Positions 25,657-33,415 of a DNA stretch of 41,303 nt are shown here, one piece after another. Each line of letters starts with the position of its first letter. Positions within the stretch are counted from its first letter, which is position 1. The notes beneath the pieces are model-generated. The model saw nothing but the letters and a program-made list of their open reading frames with translations. It made no database searches and was not told where the DNA came from. Origin of the DNA: Deltaproteobacteria bacterium (GTDB lineage Bacteria; Myxococcota_A; Polyangia; Haliangiales; Haliangiaceae); NCBI GenBank assembly GCA_019237945.1, contig JAFAOG010000362.1, positions 1 to 41,303 on the forward strand, read 5' to 3'. A program made the position numbers and the translations under genes.

Positions 25657-27617
25657 AGCTCGATCTGGAGGCCCAGCTCGACGACGCGGTTCGGCGGCAG
25701 GTTGAAGAATGCGGTCGGCGGGCGCGAGTTGCGCGCGAGGAACGTGAACAGCATCTTGCGCCAGCGCGCGATCTTGCCGGCGCCGCTCGTCAGGAGCGTC
25801 TGGCGGCCGAGGTAGTAGGTGGTGTCGGCCGGGTTGACGATCAGGCCCTGGCGCTCGCACTTGTTGAGGATCTTGGGGACGTTCGGCTGCTGCATGAAGC
25901 CGACGCGCGCGATCACGCGATAGAAGCCGTGCTTGAGCTCGCGGACCTGCAGCGACTGGTTGCCGATCGCGAACGGGATGTTCTCGGTGACGACCGAGAG
26001 CAGTACGACCTGCTTGTGCAGGACCTTGTTGTGCTTGACGTGATGGAGCAGGACGTTCGGCATGCCGTCGATGCCGGAGGACATGAAGACGGCGGTGCCG
26101 GCGACGCGGGGGAGCGGGGTCTCGCCGATGTCCTGGAGGAACAGCTCGTCGGGGATCGTGCCGGTCTCCATCGTCTTGGAGAGCTCGAAGCGGCCGCGCC
26201 ACCAGGTGGTCATGATCGTGAACACGCCGACGCCGACCGCGAGCGGGAACCAGCCGCCGGCCGCGATCTTCTCGGTGTTGGCGGCGAAGAACGCGAGATC
26301 GATCGAGACGAACGGGATGAACAGCGCGAGCGCGGCCGGCAGGCTGTAGCCCCAGTTGCGCCGGCAGACGAGGAAGTAGAGGTACGACGTGATCGCCATC
26401 GTGCCGGTGACCGCGATGCCATAGGCGGCGGCGAGCGCCGACGATGACTTGAATGCGAGCACGAGCGCGACCGAGGCGACCATCAGCAGCCAGTTGACCT
26501 CGGGGATGTAGATCTGGCCTTCGGCGCGGTGCGACGTGTGGACGACGGTGACGCGCGGGACGTAGCCGAGCTGCACGGCCTGGTTGGTGAGCGAGAACGC
26601 GCCCGAGATCAGGGCCTGCGACGCGATGATCGCGGCCATCGTCGCGAGGATGATCATCGGGATCAGGAACGGGCCGCCCGACACGAGGTCGTAGAACGGG
26701 TTCGTGACCTTCGTGCCTTCCTCGAGGTAGAGCGCGCCCTGGCCGAAGTAGTTGAGGATGAGGCCCGGGAACACGACGAGGAACCAGGCGTAGCGGATCG
26801 GCTTCTTGCCGAAGTGACCCATGTCGGCGTAGAGCGCCTCGCCGCCGGTGATGCAGAGGACGACCGCGCCGAGCATCAAGAAGCCGAGCTTGCCGTGGCC
26901 GGCGAGGAACGAGACCGCGTGGTGCGGGCTCATCGCGCCGAGGATCGACGGATTGCGCAGGATGAACGGCACGCCCGCGGCGCCGATCGCGACGAACCAC
27001 AGCAGCATGATCCAGCCGAAGACGGCGCCGATGCGCGCGGTGCCCCAGCGCTGCACCCAGAACAGGCCGATCAGGATCGCGGCGGTCATCGGCACGATCA
27101 GCTCGACGAACCTCGGGCTCTGCTCCGAGAGGCCTTCGATCGCGCCGAGGACCGAGACGGCCGGCGTGATCACGCCGTCGCCGTAGAGCAGGCCGGCGCC
27201 GAACAGCGCGAGCAGGATCGGGGCGGCCAGCCGGGTCCGCCGCGGCGTCTTGTCGTTCTGCTGGACCAGCGCGGCGAGCGCGAGGATGCCGCCTTCGCCC
27301 TTGTTGTCCGCGCGCATGATGAAGATGAGGTACTTGACGACGACGACGAGCACGAGCGCCCAGAAGAAGAGCGACGTGATGCCGAAGACGGCGGACTCGT
27401 CGGGCTTGAGCGTGCCGCGCTCGGGATTCGGCGTGAACGCCTCGCGCATCGCGTAGAGCGGCGACGTGCCGATGTCGCCGTAGACGACGCCGAGCGCACC
27501 GAGCGAGAGCCAGGTCAGCTCCTTGACGCTCTTCGGCTCGTGCCCGTGCGCGGCGGCTGCGCGATGGTGCGAGTGGCCAGTCGGATCGGCCCGTGATGCG
27601 GCGGCGGCGTCGGTCAT
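25653..27617 (-). CDS. kup: Kup/TrkD low-affinity potassium transporter
   Basis: This 654-residue inner-membrane potassium-proton symporter of the KUP/HAK/KT family has the hallmark GALGVVYGDIGTSPLYA (40-56), followed by YLIFIMRADNKGEGGILAL and TPAVSVLGAIEGL. About 12 helices lie in the first 450 residues. The C-terminal cytosolic part has VAGTAVFMSSG, GIDGMPNVLLHHVKHNKVLH, and ends RVVELGLQIEL, as in other Kup proteins. The N-terminus carries a His-rich extension (GHSHHRAAAAHGHE). Kup works at moderate potassium and acid pH, complementing KimA and Kdp. The ATG at 27617 is used; the promoter should lie between here and 27751. It is convergent with the PAS gene. Confidence 0.97.
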   Translation of the reverse strand: MTDAAAASRADPTGHSHHRAAAAHGHEPKSVKELTWLSLGALGVVYGDIGTSPLYAMREAFTPNPERGTLKPDESAVFGITSLFFWALVLVVVVKYLIFIMRADNKGEGGILALAALVQQNDKTPRRTRLAAPILLALFGAGLLYGDGVITPAVSVLGAIEGLSEQSPRFVELIVPMTAAILIGLFWVQRWGTARIGAVFGWIMLLWFVAIGAAGVPFILRNPSILGAMSPHHAVSFLAGHGKLGFLMLGAVVLCITGGEALYADMGHFGKKPIRYAWFLVVFPGLILNYFGQGALYLEEGTKVTNPFYDLVSGGPFLIPMIILATMAAIIASQALISGAFSLTNQAVQLGYVPRVTVVHTSHRAEGQIYIPEVNWLLMVASVALVLAFKSSSALAAAYGIAVTGTMAITSYLYFLVCRRNWGYSLPAALALFIPFVSIDLAFFAANTEKIAAGGWFPLAVGVGVFTIMTTWWRGRFELSKTMETGTIPDELFLQDIGETPLPRVAGTAVFMSSGIDGMPNVLLHHVKHNKVLHKQVVLLSVVTENIPFAIGNQSLQVRELKHGFYRVIARVGFMQQPNVPKILNKCERQGLIVNPADTTYYLGRQTLLTSGAGKIARWRKMLFTFLARNSRPPTAFFNLPPNRVVELGLQIEL

Positions 27618-27698
27618 GGCGGGCGCTATCGGCCCGTGCCGTGCGTACCACGCCTTTCCAGCGCGGGTCCAATGGTGGGTATCCGTTCAGATACGGTG

Positions 27699-27716
27699 AG
27701 TTGCGCGCCAGCAACT
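27699..27716. promoter_or_regulatory. Small inverted repeat in the kup-cytochrome divergent region
   Basis: AGTTGC (27699-27704) and GCAACT (27711-27716) form a perfect 6-base inverted repeat with a 6-base gap, 36 bases before the lipoprotein start codon. The 134-base region 27618-27751 serves divergent promoters for kup and the two-CxxCH lipoprotein. The repeat could be an operator or a leader hairpin; nothing else identifies the regulator. Confidence 0.3.
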
Positions 27717-27751
27717 TGTGGGAATGCGCGTTGCGAGCGATTTTCCGCGCC

Positions 27752-28225
27752 ATGAAGCGACTCCTCTTGATTGCCCTGATTGCCGCGTGCGGCGGTAAGT
27801 CCTCCTCGACGACCACGACGCCGACGCCGCCCGCAGGCTCCGGTGCGGGTGCCGAGACGGAGAAGCCGCTTCCGAACGTGCCGTTCGACGATCTGGACCA
27901 GGATCAGCGTGCGCAGTTCATGAAGGAGAAGGTCGTTCCGGCGATGAAGACGGTGTTCCAGAACCACGACGCGAAGGCGTACGCCGATTTCGGATGCAAG
28001 ACGTGTCACGGCAAGGAGGCCGAGAAGGGCCACTTCGACATGCCGAACCCCGAGCTGCCGAAAATCGGTAAGTCGACGGACTGGTCGAAGTTCAAGAAGG
28101 AAGACATCGAGTGGATGAAGAACGACGTCAAGCCGGCGATGGCGAAGATCCTCCAGCAGCCCGAGTGGTCGCCGGAGAATCCGAAAGGCTTTGGCTGCGT
28201 CGAGTGTCATCCCGCGGCTGAGTGA
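27752..28225 (+). CDS. Lipoprotein with two CxxCH c-type heme motifs
   Basis: This 157-residue protein begins MKRLLLIALIAACGG, a lipoprotein signal with Cys13 as the acylated residue, then a Ser/Thr/Pro linker. CKTCH at 82-86 and CVECH at 149-153 are canonical heme c attachment sites, so two hemes are likely. The segment between (KVVPAMKTVFQNHDAKAYAD, EWMKNDVKPAMAKIL) has repeated VxPAM elements. It lacks a larger cytochrome fold. Secreted two-CxxCH lipoproteins are common in Myxococcota. Probable role: periplasmic or surface electron transfer. The ATG at 27752 is chosen since the signal peptide begins there. Confidence 0.85.
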   Translation: MKRLLLIALIAACGGKSSSTTTTPTPPAGSGAGAETEKPLPNVPFDDLDQDQRAQFMKEKVVPAMKTVFQNHDAKAYADFGCKTCHGKEAEKGHFDMPNPELPKIGKSTDWSKFKKEDIEWMKNDVKPAMAKILQQPEWSPENPKGFGCVECHPAAE

Positions 28226-28334
28226 CGCGCGTCAGCGCGCACCGTCGCGTTCACGAGCCGGAAACACGGCCGAAGCGCGGCGGATGCGAGGGCATGCGCG
28301 TTGCAGTCATGACTCTCCATAAAGGGAGGACGTC

Positions 28335-28598
28335 ATGGCTGATAACCAGAACCGCAACCAGAATTCTAACCAGAACAAGGGCCAGGTCTCGCAGAAGCCG
28401 CAGCGGCCCGACGAGCAGGAGCAGGGCGAGCGGCAGCGGTCGGCGAACAAGGATGTCGACAAGGACATCGGCAACGAGAACCGTCAGGTCCAGAAGGACA
28501 TCGACACCGACGAGACCGACGAGGGACAGGACCAGGACGAGACCGAGGTCACCCAGCGCAACCCGCGCATGGGCGATGACGACACCGGCCGTCGCTAG
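28335..28598 (+). CDS. Small Asn/Gln-rich acidic disordered protein
   Basis: This 87-residue frame has a strong ribosome site (GGGAGG just upstream of the ATG). The N-terminal 20 residues are Asn/Gln repeats (NQNRNQNSNQNKGQ), and the rest is Asp/Glu/Gln/Arg with almost no hydrophobic residues (DKDIGNENRQVQKDIDTDE). It should be unfolded in solution. No family is recognised. Such hydrophilic proteins are often stress-related (hydrophilin-like), but nothing here proves it. The flanking gaps of 109 and 46 bases show no further gene. Confidence 0.75.
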   Translation: MADNQNRNQNSNQNKGQVSQKPQRPDEQEQGERQRSANKDVDKDIGNENRQVQKDIDTDETDEGQDQDETEVTQRNPRMGDDDTGRR

Positions 28599-28644
28599 GT
28601 AACCCTCCGTACCGATCCTGAGCCTGCTAAGCTCCTCGTGAGCG

Positions 28645-29679
28645 ATGCAGGCTCATGATCTTTCGGCGCACGCGCATCACGAGCGCGAGGAGGCCCACAA
28701 CCGGGCTGGCGAGCGCCGCACGCGCTGGGTCGTCGCGATCACCGCGATCATGATGGTCGGCGAGCTGATCGTCGGCTCGCTCACCGGCTCGGTCGCGCTG
28801 ACCGCCGACGGCTGGCACATGGGGACGCACGTCGGCGCGCTCGGCCTGACGCTCGTCGCCTACTGGTACGCGCGCACGCACGCGACGAACGATACGTTCA
28901 GCTTCGGCACCGGGAAGATCTACGCGCTCGCCGGCTTCACCAGCGGCATCTTGCTCGGCGTGGTCGCGATCTTCATGGCGAAGGAAGGTATCGACCACCT
29001 GATCCACAAGCCGCCGGTTGCGTATCGCGAGGCGCTGCCGGTCGCCGCGCTCGGCCTCGTCGTCAACATGGTGTCGGCGCTGTTGCTCGGCGCGCACCAT
29101 CACTACGGGCACGACCACGGTCATGGTCACGGGCATGACCACGACCACGATCATGATCACGACCACGATCACGATCATCCGCATCCGCCCAAGGCGGGCA
29201 CGCTCGACTTCAACCTGCGCGCCGCGTACATCCACATCCTCGCGGACGCGTTCACGTCGCTGCTCGCGATCGCGGCGCTGTCGCTCGGCTGGTGGGCGGG
29301 CCTGTGGTACCTCGATCCGATGATGGGTCTCGTCGGCGGCGGCGTGATCCTGTGGTGGACGATCGCGCTGTGCCGGCAGGCGGGTCGCCAGCTGCTCGAC
29401 GTCGTGTCGTCGCCGGAGCACGAGGCGGTCGTGAAGCAGAAGCTCGAGGCAATCGATGACGTGCGCGTCGCGGACCTACATGTATGGGAGCTCGGTCCCG
29501 GGCGCCGCAGCTGCATCGTCTCGCTGGTGACGACGACGCCGCGCGACATCGCGGTCTATCGCGAGGCGGTGCTCGACGCGCTGCCGATCGCGCACCTGAC
29601 GATCGAGGTCCATCAGTGCGGGCTCGAGCATCATGCCCACGCGAGTGGGACCTCGGTTGCTCACGCGCACGAGCACTGA
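28645..29679 (+). CDS. dmeF: Cation diffusion facilitator exporter, DmeF-like
   Basis: This 344-residue inner-membrane metal-proton antiporter contains the DmeF-type site ADGWHMGTHV in helix 2 (54-63) and a HxxxD pair in helix 5 (HILADAFTS near 198-206). Its cytosolic loop (151-180) is almost entirely His/Asp/Gly and should capture Co, Ni or Zn. The cytosolic C-terminal domain (from about 265) has VADLHVWELGPG and IEVHQCG, typical of the family. The N-terminus is also His-rich (HDLSAHAHHE). The start is the ATG at 28645. No metal regulator such as DmeR is adjacent. CzcD-like zinc export is the alternative. Confidence 0.87.
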   Translation: MQAHDLSAHAHHEREEAHNRAGERRTRWVVAITAIMMVGELIVGSLTGSVALTADGWHMGTHVGALGLTLVAYWYARTHATNDTFSFGTGKIYALAGFTSGILLGVVAIFMAKEGIDHLIHKPPVAYREALPVAALGLVVNMVSALLLGAHHHYGHDHGHGHGHDHDHDHDHDHDHDHPHPPKAGTLDFNLRAAYIHILADAFTSLLAIAALSLGWWAGLWYLDPMMGLVGGGVILWWTIALCRQAGRQLLDVVSSPEHEAVVKQKLEAIDDVRVADLHVWELGPGRRSCIVSLVTTTPRDIAVYREAVLDALPIAHLTIEVHQCGLEHHAHASGTSVAHAHEH

Positions 29680-29766
29680 CGACGATCGTTTGCACGTTGC
29701 CCACATGTGCGTCACCACATGTCGCGACGTTGCGACCTTGGCGCGACCGTTGCTCTAGCGGGGCGC

Positions 29767-31134
29767 GTGAGGGCACTACTACTGCTGGTGGCAGTGGTCG
29801 GTTGCGCGCAGCCCGCGTCGCCGATCGAAACCGACACGCTCGAGCAAGCCGCGACCGTGTGCGGCGTCGGCCCGACGGTCAAAGGCATCGACGTCTCGTA
29901 CTACCAGGGAACGATCGACTGGGCGTCAGTAAAGAATGCCGGCGTGCAGTTCGCGTTCATCCGCGTCTCCGACGGCACCGGCTTCCAGGATCCGAAGTTC
30001 GACTCGTACTGGGCCGGCTCGCGCGCGCAGGGGATCGTCCACGGCGCGTATCAGTTCTTCCGGCCGGGCCAGGATCCGATCGCGCAGGCCGACCTGCTGC
30101 TGTCGAAGATCGGCAGCCACGTCGAGGCCGATGATCTGCCGCCGGTGATCGACGTCGAGGCGGCCGATGGCCTCAGCGCATCGCAGGTCGCCGCCAAGGT
30201 CCACCAGTGGATCCAGCACGTGCAGGCCGCGATCGGCCGCGCGCCGATCGTCTACACCGGCAAATATTTCTGGCAGGACAGCGTCGGCAACCCCGACGAG
30301 ACCGCATCGCCGCTGTGGCACGCGCAGTACACGACGGCGTCGTGCCCGAACATCGCCGACGCGTGGCCGAGCTGGGCGTTCTGGCAGTACACGTCGACGG
30401 GCTCGATCGCCGGCATCAGCGGCGGCGTCGACGTCGATCGCTGGAACGGCGACATGGCCTCGCTGACCGCGTTCCTGGGCAACGGCGGTCCGCCGCCGAC
30501 GTGCGATCCGGTGCCGACCGCGGGCGGCGTCGTCGACGACAGCTCGCACTGTTTCGTCAACGGCGGGCCGTCGACGGGCATGCGCCACGTCACCGACGCC
30601 GGCCAGGACGGCGGCCTGACGTGGACGCACACGACCGCGAACGCGACCGAGCAGAACTTCGGCCAGTGGAACCTCAACTTCGAGACGCCCGGCCGCTATC
30701 ACGTCGAGGTATCGACGGCGGCCGCGTACGCGCAGAGCAAGATGGCCGACTACGTCGTGCACACCGATAACGGCGACACCAGCGTGACGATCGATCAGAC
30801 CGCGGTCGACGGCTGGCAGCCGCTCGGCGACTTCACGTTCGGCGGCGGCAGCGACGAGTACATCCACGTCGGCGACAACACCGGCGAGCCCGAGGCGAAC
30901 AACGTGCAGCTCGTGTTCGATGCCGTGCGCCTGACGCCGGTCGACTACAGCGGCTCGGGCAGCGACGTCGGTGGCGGCGGCGGCGGAGGAGGCGGCAGCG
31001 ACGGCACGATGGATCCGGGCAAGAAGAGCGGAGGCTGTGCCGCCGGTGGCGATGCCGCCGGCTTCACGTGGGCCGTGTGGATGGCCGCTTCTTGCGTTGC
31101 TTTCCGACGGCGGTCGGCGTCACGGCGGCGTTGA
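29767..31134 (+). CDS. GH25 lysozyme-like lipoprotein with golvesin-like domain and MYXO-CTERM-like tail
   Basis: The protein has 455 residues. The GTG at 29767 gives VRALLLLVAVVGC, a lipoprotein signal with Cys13. A glycoside hydrolase 25 domain (38-240) shows GIDVSYYQGTIDW (Asp42), FIRVSDGTGF, GAYQFFRP and PPVIDVEAADG (Asp129, Glu131, the catalytic pair). A second domain (about 262-400) has DDSSHCF, NFETPGRYHVEV and a DAVRLTP close, resembling the golvesin/Xly CBD-like domain. A Ser/Gly linker leads to GGCAAGG, a short hydrophobic stretch and RRRSASRRR, like a MYXO-CTERM sorting tail. It probably cleaves peptidoglycan at the cell surface. The 3' end overlaps the convergent FHA gene by 71 bases. 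Confidence 0.85.
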   Translation: MRALLLLVAVVGCAQPASPIETDTLEQAATVCGVGPTVKGIDVSYYQGTIDWASVKNAGVQFAFIRVSDGTGFQDPKFDSYWAGSRAQGIVHGAYQFFRPGQDPIAQADLLLSKIGSHVEADDLPPVIDVEAADGLSASQVAAKVHQWIQHVQAAIGRAPIVYTGKYFWQDSVGNPDETASPLWHAQYTTASCPNIADAWPSWAFWQYTSTGSIAGISGGVDVDRWNGDMASLTAFLGNGGPPPTCDPVPTAGGVVDDSSHCFVNGGPSTGMRHVTDAGQDGGLTWTHTTANATEQNFGQWNLNFETPGRYHVEVSTAAAYAQSKMADYVVHTDNGDTSVTIDQTAVDGWQPLGDFTFGGGSDEYIHVGDNTGEPEANNVQLVFDAVRLTPVDYSGSGSDVGGGGGGGGGSDGTMDPGKKSGGCAAGGDAAGFTWAVWMAASCVAFRRRSASRRR

Positions 31135-32122
31135 TCGTCGGCGCGCCGACCATCAGGTGGCCGGCGTCGTTGTCGAGGTCCTCGCCGCGGATGTTGTTCT
31201 TGCCCTGCGACGCGACCGTGTGCGCGGCGCGGCTGACCTCGCTGACGAGCTCGCGCGAGTTGCCGGGCCACGGGCGCAGCAGGCACGCCTCGATCAGCGT
31301 CGAGTGAATCTGCAGGCCGGGCTCGCTCTGCTTGACCGCGTCGTTGACGAGGAACGCCATCTCGTCGGGGCGATCGCGCAGCGCGGGCAGCGCCACGGTG
31401 ACCGCCGCGAGCTTCTGCGCGATCTCGGCGGGCATGCCGAGGTGCTCGAGCGGCATCACGGCGGTCGTCACGACGCGCAGGTTCGGGCGCGACTCGAGGA
31501 GCTTCTGCAGCGTCGACTGGTTGTTCGCACCGAGCTTGCCGACCTGCTCGAGGATCAGCGTCTCGACGTTGGGCCCGACGATCCGCTCGAGCGGCACGGC
31601 CTGGATCGTCGGATTGAACACGGCCTCGGGACGCTCGCGCACGCGCGCGTAGCCGCGAGCCATCCGGCCCTTGCCAGAGCCGGGCTCGCCGATGATCAGC
31701 AAGTTGGTGCCGGCCTGCGCCGCCTTCTCGACCTGCACCCACAGCGGGTAGGTCGACGCGCCGACGATCGCGTCGTGCCGCGTCTCGATCGACGCGCCCT
31801 CGAAGCGGCGCACGTCGTCGATCAGCACGCTGACGGTGCGGCCGGTGCGCACGACCGACGGCGCGGTCACCGTGACCTCGCGATCGATCAGCGCGTGGCC
31901 GCCGGCGTAGGTGCCGTTGCGGCTGCCGAGATCGGTCACGACGAACCGCTTGTCCTTCCACATGATCCGCGCGTGCTGGCGGCTGATGCGGTCGTCGCTC
32001 GTGGCCTGGAGCAGCTCGCGGCCGATGATCAGCCCCGCCGCCGGCACGCGGAACACCTGGACGGTAGGCTGGGCCCCCGTCCAGACGACCACGACGCCCG
32101 GGACGGGCGATTCTCCGCTCAC
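31064..32122 (-). CDS. FHA domain fused to a degenerate sigma-54-activator-type AAA+ domain
   Basis: This 352-residue protein starts with the GTG at 32122, where the FHA fold begins. FHA motifs are GRE (34-36), SRQHARI (48-54) and SRNGTY (67-72), which bind phosphothreonine. The AAA+ part (about 115-330) keeps Walker A GEPGSGKG (145-152), the arginine-finger-region LPALRDRPDEM and WPGNSREL (285-292). However, Walker B reads LILEQVGKL instead of LFLDEIGEL, and no GAFTGA loop is present. No helix-turn-helix follows; the C-terminus is short and basic. It is unlikely to activate sigma-54 RNA polymerase. A signalling or regulatory role linked to Ser/Thr kinases is more plausible. A longer N-terminus is open but low-complexity. 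Confidence 0.83.
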   Translation of the reverse strand: MSGESPVPGVVVVWTGAQPTVQVFRVPAAGLIIGRELLQATSDDRISRQHARIMWKDKRFVVTDLGSRNGTYAGGHALIDREVTVTAPSVVRTGRTVSVLIDDVRRFEGASIETRHDAIVGASTYPLWVQVEKAAQAGTNLLIIGEPGSGKGRMARGYARVRERPEAVFNPTIQAVPLERIVGPNVETLILEQVGKLGANNQSTLQKLLESRPNLRVVTTAVMPLEHLGMPAEIAQKLAAVTVALPALRDRPDEMAFLVNDAVKQSEPGLQIHSTLIEACLLRPWPGNSRELVSEVSRAAHTVASQGKNNIRGEDLDNDAGHLMVGAPTINAAVTPTAVGKQRKKRPSTRPT

Positions 32123-32156
32123 TTCCCGAGTATACCCGTCCGAGGTACAAGCGGGC

Positions 32157-32843
32157 ATGGCACCGGTCGTGACGTTCGACGCCGGGCAAACGCTCGTCGA
32201 CCTTGACCTTGACTTCCTGGCGCGCCGGCTCGGCGAGCGCGGCGTCGAGGTCACCCCCACGCGGCTCGCGGCGGCCGCTCCCGCGGCCTGGAAGCGCTTC
32301 GACGAGCTCAATGCGGCAGGGATCGGTCATCCCTGGAAGCAGCTGATGACGACGCTTCTCGCGGGCGCCGGCGCAGACGAGCCCGCGCCGCTCGTCGACT
32401 GGCTGTGGGACGAACAGCCCCGCGCGAACCTGTGGCGCAAGCCGATCGAGCCGATCATCGCGCTCGCGAAGGAGCTGGCCGCGCGCGGCGTGCGGACCGC
32501 GGTGCTGTCGAACAGCGAGGGCGGGCTGCGCGCGCTGTTCGAGGAGATCGGGCTCGCGCACGAGTTCCACGCGATCATCGACAGCGGCGTCGTCGGCATC
32601 GACAAGCCCGACCCGCGCATCTTCGCCCACACGCTCGAGCAGCTCGGCGGTCGCGCCGAGGACGCCGTCCACATCGGCGACTCGTGGACCGCGGACATCA
32701 TCGGCGCGCTCGGCGCGGGCTGGCGCGGCGCGATCTACTATCCGTCGCGCGCGAATCAGGCGCCCGCGGCGGTGCCGGCGCGAGCGGTCGTCGCGCGCGA
32801 TGCCGACGAGATGCGCCGGGCGCTCACCGCGTTCGGCATCTAG
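32157..32843 (+). CDS. HAD-superfamily hydrolase
   Basis: This 228-residue soluble enzyme has all four HAD motifs: FDAGQTLVD (nucleophile Asp8), VLSNSEGG (motif II), GIDKPDPRIF (motif III Lys) and HIGDSWTADIIGA (motif IV). The acid at nucleophile +2 is Gly10 rather than Asp, as in the DAG subset of HAD proteins related to HDHD3, so phosphatase chemistry is less certain. The ATG at 32157 is 34 bases from the divergent FHA gene. Its end overlaps the convergent membrane-protein gene by 4 bases. The substrate is unknown. Confidence 0.88.
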   Translation: MAPVVTFDAGQTLVDLDLDFLARRLGERGVEVTPTRLAAAAPAAWKRFDELNAAGIGHPWKQLMTTLLAGAGADEPAPLVDWLWDEQPRANLWRKPIEPIIALAKELAARGVRTAVLSNSEGGLRALFEEIGLAHEFHAIIDSGVVGIDKPDPRIFAHTLEQLGGRAEDAVHIGDSWTADIIGALGAGWRGAIYYPSRANQAPAAVPARAVVARDADEMRRALTAFGI

Positions 32844-33415
32844 CCGCGCGAGCTAGCCCGAGCCTCGACGCGCGCGCGTCCGCCGGCGCGGGCGACGAGT
32901 GTCGCGGCGATCGGCGACCACACGACGAGCACCGCGACCAGCACGCGCAGATACGCGCGCCCGGCGGCGAACGCGGAGGGCGGCGGCTTCTTCGCCGGCA
33001 CGTGAACGAGCGCGACCTGCACGGCGAGCGGCGCGAGCAGATCGATCGCGAGCAGCGCCGCGACGGCGATCGCGACCGGCTTCCAGCTCGCGCGCACGGC
33101 CACCGCGCTCGCCTCGGCACTGCCTTCGCGCGCCGTCCACGCGAACAGCACGAGCAGCACGAGTGCCGGCAGCCCGCCCGCGAGCGCCCCGAGCGCGATC
33201 GCGGCCGCCGCGAGCAGCACGGGCCGCACCGTCGATAGCCGCGGCTCGACGAGCCACAGCTGCGGGATCCATGCGGTCGCCGCGAGCGCCCAGCCGACGC
33301 CGAGCTGCACGCGCAGGCCCGCCGCATCGGTCGCGACGCCCGCGCGCACGGCGAACAGCTCCCACGGGAGTAGCGCGACGAGCGTCAGCACGGCGAGCCG
33401 GACGGCGTGCTTCAC
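32840..33415 (-). CDS. Hypothetical membrane protein coupled to a methyltransferase gene
   Basis: This 191-residue protein has about five hydrophobic helices (AVRLAVLTLVALLPWELFAV, WALAATAWIPQLWL, VLLAAAAIALGALAGG, AIAVAALLAIDLLAPLAVQV, LRVLVAVLVVWSPIAATLVA). I do not recognise the family. The GTG start at 33415 overlaps the stop of the upstream methyltransferase gene (GTGA), indicating coupled translation. Positive residues follow helix ends as in inner-membrane proteins. Confidence 0.75.
   Translation of the reverse strand: MKHAVRLAVLTLVALLPWELFAVRAGVATDAAGLRVQLGVGWALAATAWIPQLWLVEPRLSTVRPVLLAAAAIALGALAGGLPALVLLVLFAWTAREGSAEASAVAVRASWKPVAIAVAALLAIDLLAPLAVQVALVHVPAKKPPPSAFAAGRAYLRVLVAVLVVWSPIAATLVARAGGRARVEARASSRG

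Noticed and set aside
24742..27816. Long minus-strand frame of 1024 codons across kup and the repeats
   Set aside because: It is the shifted shadow of kup plus the 38-bp repeat; the true kup frame has the family motifs.
32123..32311. N-terminal extension of the FHA protein
   Set aside because: Ser/Arg/Ala-rich sequence that overlaps the HAD gene; the FHA fold starts right after the GTG at 32122.
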